NCBI GenBank assembly: GCA_022414725.1
Contig: CM039462.1
Coordinates: 72,066,493 to 72,130,492, forward strand
DNA length: 64,000 nucleotides
Reading direction: 5' to 3'
Source of the DNA: Microglena sp. YARC
Taxonomy: Eukaryota; Chlorophyta; Chlorophyceae; Chlamydomonadales; Chlamydomonadaceae
The notes under the pieces are model-generated. The model was not told the DNA's origin. It did no database searches and saw nothing but the letters and a program-made list of their open reading frames with translations. A program made the position numbers and the translations under genes. Each line of letters opens with the position of its first letter. Position 1 is the stretch's first letter. This document shows positions 41,556 through 49,154 of the stretch, one piece after another.

Positions 41556-42849
41556 CGTTAAATCTCCTGCTTCTATTGAACCCTCCACCCCACCCACCCA
41601 GCGTTACCAACCTCACGCCACTGTTACTGACGCAGACTACGAGGCGGATTCCATTGGGGACCTGGAAGGAAACCAATGGTGGGCGTGGCCCACGCAGACC
41701 GAAGGCAGTCACGCGCACCAAGCATGGGGCTGCCCCAGCAGTGATGCCACCTGGGCAGCACGCCACTACTCGTGCAAATCCTGGATCCGTCACTCCTCCA
41801 CCTCTAAATTTTACCGTGCATATAGAATAACTCCCACCTCACACCCTGACAGGATCCGCGAGGCCATGACATCCCCCGACAGCAGCGCACCTGCACCACC
41901 GGCGCGCCTGCTCCACCTTACCTACGGATCCCAATACAAAGCCCTGCACATCACGAGCTGGCGGGGCAAGCGCTCCTACAACGACGACAAACTAGTCACT
42001 TCCACTGTTGTCCACGTTCAATGGGCCCCAACCATCATGCACAACGAACATATCAACTCCTACACACACATGGGATACAGCATCCACCACAGCACATCTC
42101 TTACCTCCACTACCTCCACCATACATTGGAAGCCCCAATCTCACAATGCGTCTCACCTTGTTGAACTTTTGGGACAACCAGCATACGACCAATTAACCCA
42201 CACTTTTAAAACTACTCCCCCATTAACCACACACCTCAACCCTAGGAAGGACACCCACCTTACTAACCTTCAACAACAAGGCCAATGGGCCACCTCCCCA
42301 GGATTTAATGCTGACAACCACAACCTTGTTCACAAACTTCTGAAAATTGACACACACGACAGGCACCCAGACTGGGACATTCAACCACCCTCAGCCTACA
42401 TTATACAAACAGGCATCCTCACCACTCTGGATGACCAATCCACACGCACACACACCAACGTTTCATATCTTTATAACCCCACTGGTCACTGTCTTGGGCA
42501 CATTCCCAACGACAGACTAACCTCTCTCAAACAAAACTATGACCACTTCAAAAATCACCACCCTACCAAATGGAACCAACTGACCCAAGGAGGAACATAC
42601 CACACTGACTTAGCTGCCCTCTTCACCAGATACAGAGCTGCTCCTGCTGCTACCAACACTCTTTCTCCTTTTCTCTACCAAGCAGCAGCTGCTCTGGGCA
42701 TTACTCACCATCGTACTTCTAACCCCCTTAGCTACGACCAAAGCCTCACCAGCTTCTCTTCTACCAGCCCTGCTGATCAGCTCTTTGGCTCCAACCAAGA
42801 CCCCTTTCTTACCATCTGGACTGGGGGGCTCACTGGTGGACATTTCTAA
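41515..42849 (+). CDS. LINE unidentified 440-codon region between RT and RNase H
   Basis: Frame 1 stays open for 1.3 kb between the polymerase thumb and RNase H. Visible segments include NQWWAWPTQTEGSHAH, LHLTYGSQYKALHITSWRGK, HMGYSIHHSTSLTSTTSTIH and VSYLYNPTGHCLGHIPNDRL. I recognise no domain. The length and the clean frame argue that it is translated and was kept, perhaps as an extra domain of this clade. It overlaps the next frame by 65 bp (42,785-42,849). Confidence 0.65.
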   Translation: MRPVTQLRRTQTDNVKSPASIEPSTPPTQRYQPHATVTDADYEADSIGDLEGNQWWAWPTQTEGSHAHQAWGCPSSDATWAARHYSCKSWIRHSSTSKFYRAYRITPTSHPDRIREAMTSPDSSAPAPPARLLHLTYGSQYKALHITSWRGKRSYNDDKLVTSTVVHVQWAPTIMHNEHINSYTHMGYSIHHSTSLTSTTSTIHWKPQSHNASHLVELLGQPAYDQLTHTFKTTPPLTTHLNPRKDTHLTNLQQQGQWATSPGFNADNHNLVHKLLKIDTHDRHPDWDIQPPSAYIIQTGILTTLDDQSTRTHTNVSYLYNPTGHCLGHIPNDRLTSLKQNYDHFKNHHPTKWNQLTQGGTYHTDLAALFTRYRAAPAATNTLSPFLYQAAAALGITHHRTSNPLSYDQSLTSFSSTSPADQLFGSNQDPFLTIWTGGLTGGHF

Positions 42850-44842
42850 CTCCACGACACAAGCACACCAAGCTCTAAGGTGGGCCCTAGCCAGTGCTGA
42901 CCATGCTGAAAATACTCTCAGCCCTACCTGCACCCTGATGCTCCTCCCTGACGACCTTGCTGCCCCTTACAAAACCCTCCTCCACCACTCCTGGATTCAC
43001 TATATTGACTCCAGACCGCAGTCTGAATTTTATACTACCTCTGAAATTTGGCTTGGCAGCAAATCTCACACTCCACCCTCCACCCACAAACTACACCTCA
43101 TCCTTATATGCAACCCCCACAGCCAAGATACCTATTTTCCTAAACTCCCAGATTTTATTGACCAATGGACATACTACATGCAAAGCCTCTCCTCATCCTG
43201 GGAGCCCTCTACTATCACTCCACCTCCCACTCTTACCTTCTCTGACATTGTCATTACTTACCCCCGGAAACTCAAATCTCTTGCCAAAAATCCTTGGCAA
43301 ACTCCACTCCACCAACACCCTCCTCCCTCTCTTCTTACCACTACTCACCCTTGTCTTCACCTAGCTACCCCCTCCTCAGGCCTCCAGGTCTACACAGATG
43401 GTAGCCTAATAAAAGGTAAACCAGGGCACCCTAGTAAAATAGGTGCTGCAGTATATGTCCCGGCTGCAGGACAAAGCTACACCAGCAACCCTGGGGGAAT
43501 AGGGGCCACCAAAACTAACAACAGGGCAGAACTGGTAGCCATCCACCAAGCCCTTCTCAACATTGACTACGGCAAATCCCTTACACTCCATACAGACAGC
43601 CTCTGCTCTCTTCAACTTATTAAAAAAATGATTCATGACCCTACCACAACAACCCGTTCCATTCATACTGAACTTCTGCAATCAATTCAAAAACACCTCA
43701 TTCAACGCATCCTGCATGGCTCACACACCACTCTTTGTAAAGTCCGTTCCCACACAGGTATCCTTGGAAATGACAGGGCAGACATTCTGGCACGCAAGGC
43801 AGCTGAGCACCCTGCCTCCACCAATTTTACTGACAACACTGGGGAAATCCCCCGCCACAATGTCTACTGGCCCACAGTTCAACCTCCTCGCACACCCATG
43901 GGAGATATTCCCCCACGCATCCTAGCACCTAACCTTACACAAGGTATCACCTCTAACCTGCCCACTAGCTGCCACCTTGGCCAACACCCTCTTAAAGGGA
44001 TTTATGCAACCACCTGGGCTGATAACACTCCCCACCAACTTCCTCATGCAAGTAACAAATTTTGGACCTCAACCCTTATCCAACATAAAACTAAATTCCA
44101 CATCCTTAAAGCCCGCTGGGGTAGACTGTGGAACCGTAAACTTGCATTCCGCTGGAAACTCCCTTATATTACAAGCACTCACCCACCCACGAACTCCCTA
44201 TGCCCCATTTGCCACACCTGTGAGGACGGAGCGGGCCACATCCTGGCGGGCTGCACACACCGGACTTTCAAGGGGCTCTATATCAAGAGACATGACGCCG
44301 CAGTGCGACTCATCCACAAGGCCATTTGCACCGGAGCCCTGGGATCCCGCAGAATGATCATGGACGCTGGCAAGGAAGAGGACCTCCCCAGGGGGGTCCT
44401 GGGCAAACGTCTCCCTGACTGGTTACGCCCCTCCACTATTACTGTAGCGGACTGGAAGAGAATGAGACCTGATCTTGCCGTCCTACCTGACATAGACTCT
44501 CCTACCTGTATGTCTGATAAAGAACTCTGGGTTCTTGAGCTTGGATACTGCTCTGATACCAACCATGCTACTAAGTTTATCACTAAACACGCCCAGCATG
44601 TTGAATTAGTAAATGGCCTTAGATCGGCTGGATACCTCGTTCACTATGAAGTTATCACCGTTGGAACAACTGGTACTATTCCAACCTCTTTTTTGACTTC
44701 TATGACCACTCTTGGACTTCAGAGATCATGTGCCCTCAAACTGGCGGACACAGTCCACTCCCACACCATCACTAGCTTTCAAGGTATTTTACAGTGCAGA
44801 CGTTTTATGGAAGCACACCCCGGGTCGATACCCGGGGACTAG
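42785..44842 (+). CDS. LINE RNase H, CCHC finger and restriction-like endonuclease
   Basis: RNase H: LQVYTDGSLIKG (first Asp, 43,393), GATKTNNRAELVAIHQAL (Glu), LTLHTDSLCSLQLI (second Asp) and VRSHTGILGNDRADILARKA (final Asp): the complete D-E-D-D set. It removes RNA from the hybrid. Zinc finger: C-x2-C-x8-H-x4-C at 44,201-44,254 (CPICHTCEDGAGHILAGC), the spacing used by R2-type LINEs next to their nuclease. Then KRMRPDLAVL (44,459-44,484) and ELWVLELGYCSD give the RPD...(D/E) pattern of the restriction-like endonuclease, followed by VGTTGTIPTSFL and TTLGL. The element therefore has two endonuclease types. Stop at 44,840. Confidence 0.85.
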   Translation: MAPTKTPFLPSGLGGSLVDISNSTTQAHQALRWALASADHAENTLSPTCTLMLLPDDLAAPYKTLLHHSWIHYIDSRPQSEFYTTSEIWLGSKSHTPPSTHKLHLILICNPHSQDTYFPKLPDFIDQWTYYMQSLSSSWEPSTITPPPTLTFSDIVITYPRKLKSLAKNPWQTPLHQHPPPSLLTTTHPCLHLATPSSGLQVYTDGSLIKGKPGHPSKIGAAVYVPAAGQSYTSNPGGIGATKTNNRAELVAIHQALLNIDYGKSLTLHTDSLCSLQLIKKMIHDPTTTTRSIHTELLQSIQKHLIQRILHGSHTTLCKVRSHTGILGNDRADILARKAAEHPASTNFTDNTGEIPRHNVYWPTVQPPRTPMGDIPPRILAPNLTQGITSNLPTSCHLGQHPLKGIYATTWADNTPHQLPHASNKFWTSTLIQHKTKFHILKARWGRLWNRKLAFRWKLPYITSTHPPTNSLCPICHTCEDGAGHILAGCTHRTFKGLYIKRHDAAVRLIHKAICTGALGSRRMIMDAGKEEDLPRGVLGKRLPDWLRPSTITVADWKRMRPDLAVLPDIDSPTCMSDKELWVLELGYCSDTNHATKFITKHAQHVELVNGLRSAGYLVHYEVITVGTTGTIPTSFLTSMTTLGLQRSCALKLADTVHSHTITSFQGILQCRRFMEAHPGSIPGD

Positions 44843-45101
44843 CACACAGACCGTCCCCCCTCTCAGGTTTTGTCTTGCCAGCTGCATTGTGTCGGTGCTT
44901 CCCAACCGGGGTGAAAAACCCCCGTATTAAGCTGCACTGGCATGATGTGGCTACGGTGCCTGCCGGTCAGGCATCGGTGGTAATTCTTTTTACTGAGATG
45001 GCCCTACGGTGACTATAGCTAGCTCCGGCTTACGCTATGGTGTCCTTAACTTCACGTCCTGTGAGTAACGGTTCTACACGGATGTAACAATTTCAATTTC
45101 A
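44843..45101 (+). other. LINE 3' UTR and hexanucleotide tail
   Basis: The 260-bp 3' UTR contains CCAACCGGGGTGAAAAAC, CACTGGCATGATGTGGC, CTAGCTCCGGCTTACGC and ACGGATGTAACAATTTCAAT with about two CAATTT units. The same blocks in the copies at 17,448 and 28,816 show that it is the conserved end recognised during retrotransposition. Confidence 0.9.
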
Positions 45102-45112
45102 ATTGACAGGAA

Positions 45113-45678
45113 GGCCAACAACATCCTCGGGTCGATCATCCAAGCGTTGCATACATGCACTTTTGGTCTGAACTCACCGGGTGACCAGGAGCGCCGAACA
45201 GGGGAAGGATAGTTTACATACGATGCCGCAAGTAACAGCCATAACCTCATTTATGTCACTGCCTGTCCTGTTTTTAACGTTGGCTCCCTCAACCTCACGC
45301 CTAACAGTAAAGCGTTCTATTTATTTACTCATACAAAACTCGTGGGAGCTGTGTACATTTTTCACCTCTACAATTTACCGTTTTTACTGCAGTAGACGGC
45401 GAGCAGCCATATTGCTGGCTGAAGCCTTGAAGCAATGTAACCAAGTTCTAGTTTCGCGATTATTGTCTGGTTCAGGTTTTGTGCTGTCTTGTTATCATGG
45501 TAGGCATGATGAATCTCGAGCCAAGCAGGAAAATGTATGCACAAGACGTCAAGTTTTGCACCGCAGGCTCAAGTACACCAAGCCAATTGTTCACGGTAAC
45601 AGAACAGCAGAGCACGGGGGGACTTGGAATTGGCAGACGGTGAGCAGCCTTGAGTTCGCTGAAACACCATGTCACAAT
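45113..45678. other. No gene seen; two LINE-2 3' ends
   Basis: Holds plus-strand copies of the LINE-2 3'-end motif at about 45,390-45,450 (GACGGCGAGCAGCCATATTG, ATGTAACCAAGTTC) and, more diverged, at 45,638-45,676. Nothing else supported. Confidence 0.45.
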
Positions 45679-45826
45679 CAGGGTACTACTTCTTGCCAAA
45701 TTGGCCAGCGCTTAAATTGCACAAACGTCAAATTGGTCACTTTTTAGTGCAAAAAGCGCAAAAACTGCGCGAAACGTGCAGAGGGGCTCAAAAAGGCAGC
45801 GCTTAGTAGTACCCTGGTCACAATCC
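45679..45826. mobile_element. hAT-like MITE, 8-bp TSD GTCACAAT
   Basis: Termini CAGGGTACTACT and AGTAGTACCCTG, length 148 bp. Exact flanking GTCACAAT at 45,671-45,678 and 45,827-45,834. The interior is rich in GCGCAAA-type sequence. The terminal CAGGG and 8-bp duplication are typical of hAT elements. Confidence 0.92.
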
Positions 45827-45861
45827 AATCCAATCGTGAACAGAGGCGATGGGCGAATGGC

Positions 45862-46063
45862 ATGGTTTCTTATTTGGGCTACGCATGGCAGCTTCCAGCT
45901 AGCTCACTTGGCTAGCTATTGGGTCAAGCCCAGAGAGAGCAGTATCATTGGAATGCCCTTCATGACAGCGTTCTGTCGCACTAGCTAGTATTGGGTTTGG
46001 TCCAAGGATGGGGAAAGGGAGCTGTCTAGAAGCTACTATGCGTAGCCCCAAAAGGAAATAGTG
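45862..46063. mobile_element. MITE, AGCTTCTAGGCAGCTCC family
   Basis: The left end TTGGGCTACGCATGGCAGCT is mirrored by the right end ACTATGCGTAGCCCCAAAAG. Internal GGTCAAGCCCAGAG and GGGTTTGGTCCAAGGA match other copies. No clear target-site duplication. Confidence 0.65.
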
Positions 46064-46292
46064 ACAAACGGAGTCCGCCCGCAGACACAACAATGATGAC
46101 TCAATGAGTTGCGTCAAGTTACAAATCTAAATGAGCCCTGCACCTTTAATCCAGATTAATCCAAGTCTGCATAAAGCTTGGTTCCCAGCCCGGGGAAGGG
46201 ATACACAGGTGGGCCCTGTCAATCCAGAATTACCTAGGTCTGTTTCTAGCCTAACCGGCTAACCTTGGACTAGACAAGATAAATGCACACAA

Positions 46293-46569
46293 TCAATCCA
46301 GAGTTGCCGTGGTCTGTTTCATAGCCTCCAGTCTGCGCTTGACAGCGTCTGGCAAGTCCTCCTCCTCATCATCCCCACCACCCTCAGGCGCCCGCCTCTT
46401 TCCTTGGTGCCCCCTTGGTGGCCCGGCACCAGCGTCGTTGTCGCCTAGGCCATCATCAAAGCCACCCCCCTCCACAGGTGCCTGCCTCTGCTCCCATGTG
46501 GTTCTATTCTCATTTGCGCCCGAGCCATCCTCCTCAAGAGGGGTGTTCCACCATACAGGGCCACCGAAC
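46293..46569 (-). CDS. Last exon of an unrecognised acidic protein
   Basis: The minus strand has the acceptor TTGTCTTCACCAG, then 91 codons to a stop: FGGPVWWNTPLEEDGSGANE, NRTTWEQRQAPVEGGGFDDG, a Gly/Asp-rich part, KRRAPEGGGDDEEEDLPDAV and KRRLEAMKQTTATLD. Composition and splice site support a real coding exon ending a gene. I do not recognise the family; the basic patch then acidic run could be a nuclear protein tail. Two further copies of the first 60-65 exon bases lie upstream in the intron satellite, at about 47,310-47,376 and 47,690-47,757, each with its own CAG acceptor. Earlier exons are not found, and BUD31 sequence begins only 230 bp further on, so the gene may be truncated. Confidence 0.55.
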
Positions 46570-47780
46570 CTGGTGAAGACAAGTCAGGGCAGCATGCTTC
46601 AGACGGACGGTGTGGTGACGGCAAGTCAGGACAGCATGGTTAAGACGGACAGCGTGGTGACGGTAGGTCAGGGCACCACGGTTCAGACGGACAGCGGGGT
46701 AAAGGCAAGTCAGGACATCATGGTTCAGACGGACAGCGTGGTGACGGTAGGTCAGGGCACCACGGTTCAGACGGACAGCGGGGTAAAGGCAAGTCAGGAC
46801 ATCATGGTTCAGACGGACAGCGTGGTGACGGTAGGTCAGGGCACCATGGTTCAGATGGACAGCGGGGTGAAGGCAAGTCAGGACAGCATGCTTCAGACGG
46901 ACAGTGTGGTGACGGCAAGTCAGGACAGCTTGGTTCAGATGGACAGCGGGGTGGAGGCAAGTCAGGACATCATGGTTCAGACGGACAGCGTGGTGACGGT
47001 AGGTCAGAACAGCTTGGTTCAGATGAACAGCGGGGTGAAGGCAAGTCAGGACATCATGGTTAAGACTGACAGCGTGGTGACGGTAGGCCAGGGCAACGTG
47101 GTTCAGACGGACAGCGCGGGGAAAGAAGGTAGGAGGAGGACAGGGCAACATGGTGAAGTGGCAGTTGCTTTCTTTAAAATTTAAACATAAGCCGTGCTTG
47201 TATGCAAGATGCTGGAATTCAATGCAAATTTTGAAGGCAAGGCAAGACAGCGTGGGGAAGGAAGGTAGGAGGAGGAGGACAGGGCAGCATGTGACCGTTA
47301 AGGTTTCTGCTCTCATTTGCGCCATTGCCATCCTCCTCCAGAGGGGCGTTCCACAAAACAGGGCCACCGACCCTGGTGGCGGCAGGCCAGGACAGCATGG
47401 TTCAGACGGACAGCGTGGTGAAGGCAAGCCAGTACAGCATGGTTAAGACGGACAGTGTGGTGACGGCAAGTCAGGACAGCATGGTTAAGACGGACAGCGT
47501 GGGGAAAGAAGGTAGGAGGACAGGGCAATCTGGTGAAGGGCCGGTTGGTTTCTTTAACATTTCAACATAAGCCGCGCTTATGCGCAAGATGCTGGAATTC
47601 GATGCAAATTTTGAAGGCAAGGCAGGACAGCGTGGGGAAGGAAGGTAGGAGGAGAAGGACAGGGCAGCAAGTGACCGTTTATGTTTCTATTCTCATTTGC
47701 GCCCGAGCCATCCTCTTCTAGAGGGGCGTTCCACCATACAGGGCCACCGAACCTGGGGAAGGCAAGGCAGGGCAGCATGG
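46570..47780 (-). repeat. 42-bp minisatellite with two exon-start copies
   Basis: About 15 units of GGTTCAGACGGACAGCGTGG, TGACGGTAGGTCAGGGCACC (42-bp period) at 46,600-47,130, with shorter stretches at 47,390-47,510 and 47,610-47,680. A 330-bp larger duplication is also present (GATGCTGGAATTC at 47,209 and 47,589). The period is a multiple of three, so both strands are open (291 codons plus, 297 minus). These frames are satellite artefacts. On the minus strand the units are pyrimidine-rich and include CTGACTTGCC, like the intron end. Confidence 0.8.
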
Positions 47781-47985
47781 ACCCCCAAATTATAGTTGAT
47801 ATTGATTGTTGTCCGAGGTTGGCTAGATCTCTTCACCCTATTTGGCTCCCCCTGGACTCTATAAATTACATATACTACTCATATACATATGACTATAATA
47901 TAAATATACATACTACTTTACTATATACCACTTTACTTAACTGTTAATATGCGTACCACTGTACTAATTATTTACATACACGGCT
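47781..47985. other. AT-rich spacer
   Basis: AT-rich with ATATACATATGACTATAATA and a short dispersed repeat (CTATTTGGCTCCCCCTGGAC, 47,838) that also occurs near 30,830, 59,310 and 60,200. Possibly the 3' end region of the BUD31 array. No gene. Confidence 0.45.
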
Positions 47986-47989
47986 TATC

Positions 47990-49150
47990 CAACCCACCTG
48001 CCATCACCAGAAGCACAACTGATGCATCCTGTTAGCACCCCTAGCGCGATCCGTTGCCGGAAACCCCTTTTAGACATGGGCACACGGCAGTTTTTCTATT
48101 TTTGTGTGTGGTGGTTCCGAAGTTATGGTTCCCTGTCTGGCTGGCTAGCATACTCTTACCCTCATCAGCTCATTCAACCCACCTGCCATCACCAGAAGCA
48201 CAACTGATGCATCCTGATAGCACCCCTAGCGTGATCCGTTGCCGGAAGCCCCTCGTAGACATGGGCACACGGCAGTTTTTCTATTTTTGTGTGTGGTGGT
48301 TCCGAAGTTATGGTTCCCTTTCTGGCTGGCTAGCATACTCTTACCCTCATCAGCTCATTCAACCCACCTGCCATCACCAGAAGCACAACTGATGCACCCC
48401 GTTTGCACATCTGGTGTGATCCGCTGTTGGGAGCCCCTCTTGGACATGAGCACACGGCAGTGACTTCTGAATGATGGTTCCCCTTGTGCTTATGTCCGTC
48501 AATTCATTCGACCCACTTGCCACCACTACACCAAGACACAGCATCCTCCCACCTCTTACCCTCAGCAGCTAATTCAACCCACCTGCCATCACCAGAAGCA
48601 CAACTGATGCATCCTGTTAGCACCCCTTGCGCGAGCCGTTGCCGGAAACCCCTCTTAGACATGGGCATACGGCAGTTTTTCTATTTTTGTGTGTGGTGGT
48701 TCCGAAGTTATGGTTCCCTTTCTGGCTGGCTAGCATACTCTTACCCTCATCAGCTCATTCAACCCACCTGCCATCACCAGAAGCACAACTGATGCACCCC
48801 GTTTGCACATCTGGTGTGATCCGCTGTTGGGAGCCCCTCTTGGACATGAGCACACGGCAGTGACTTCTGAATGATGGTTCCCCTTGTGCTTATGTCCGTC
48901 AATTTATTCGACCCACTTGCCACCACTACACCAAGACACAGCATCCTCCCACCTCTTACCCTCAGCAGCTAATTCAACCCACCTGCCATCACCAGAAGCA
49001 CAACTGATGCATCCTGTTAGCACCCCTTGCGCGAGCCGTTGCCGGAAACCCCTCTTAGACATGGGCACACGGCAGTTTTTCTATTTTTATGTGTGGTGGT
49101 TCCGAAGTTATGGTTCCCTTTCTGGCTGGCTTGCATACTCTTACCCTCAT
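47990..49150 (-). repeat. Tandem array of BUD31 terminal-exon copies
   Basis: Six partial copies of the last BUD31 exon and its 3' flank lie downstream of the intact copy. Copies begin near 48,020, 48,205, 48,393, 48,606, 48,790 and 49,006 (marked by CACAACTGATGCA). Two unit types (about 185 and 215 bp) alternate in a 400-bp higher-order repeat. On the minus strand they read HNFGTT and CISCASGDGRWV, but with frameshifts and stops between these blocks. They appear to be non-functional duplicates, unless used as alternative 3' exons. Confidence 0.8.
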
Positions 49151-49154
49151 CAGC

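Larger units (their letters stand above)
33906..45101 (+). mobile_element. Full-length non-LTR retrotransposon (LINE), Dualen-like, 11.2 kb
   Basis: Exact 11-bp target-site duplications ATTGACAGGAA flank the element (33,895-33,905 and 45,102-45,112). Its 3' end is GGATGTAACAATTTCAATTT, without a poly(A). Coding order is: a 526-codon 5' frame with a 15-residue repeat, Josephin-like protease domains, APE-type endonuclease, reverse transcriptase, an unidentified 440-codon part, RNase H, CCHC finger and restriction-like endonuclease. The pairing of two endonuclease types is the mark of the Dualen/RandI clade described from Chlamydomonas. The reading frame changes several times, so the copy is frame-broken or the assembly has indels. 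Truncated relatives lie at 17,448 and 28,816. The sense strand is A/C-rich, unlike the surroundings. Confidence 0.93.

Noticed and set aside
46309..47427. 291- and 297-codon frames across the 42-bp satellite
   Set aside because: The period is a multiple of three, so frames stay open by arithmetic. The only convincing exon is the short one at 46,293-46,569 on minus.
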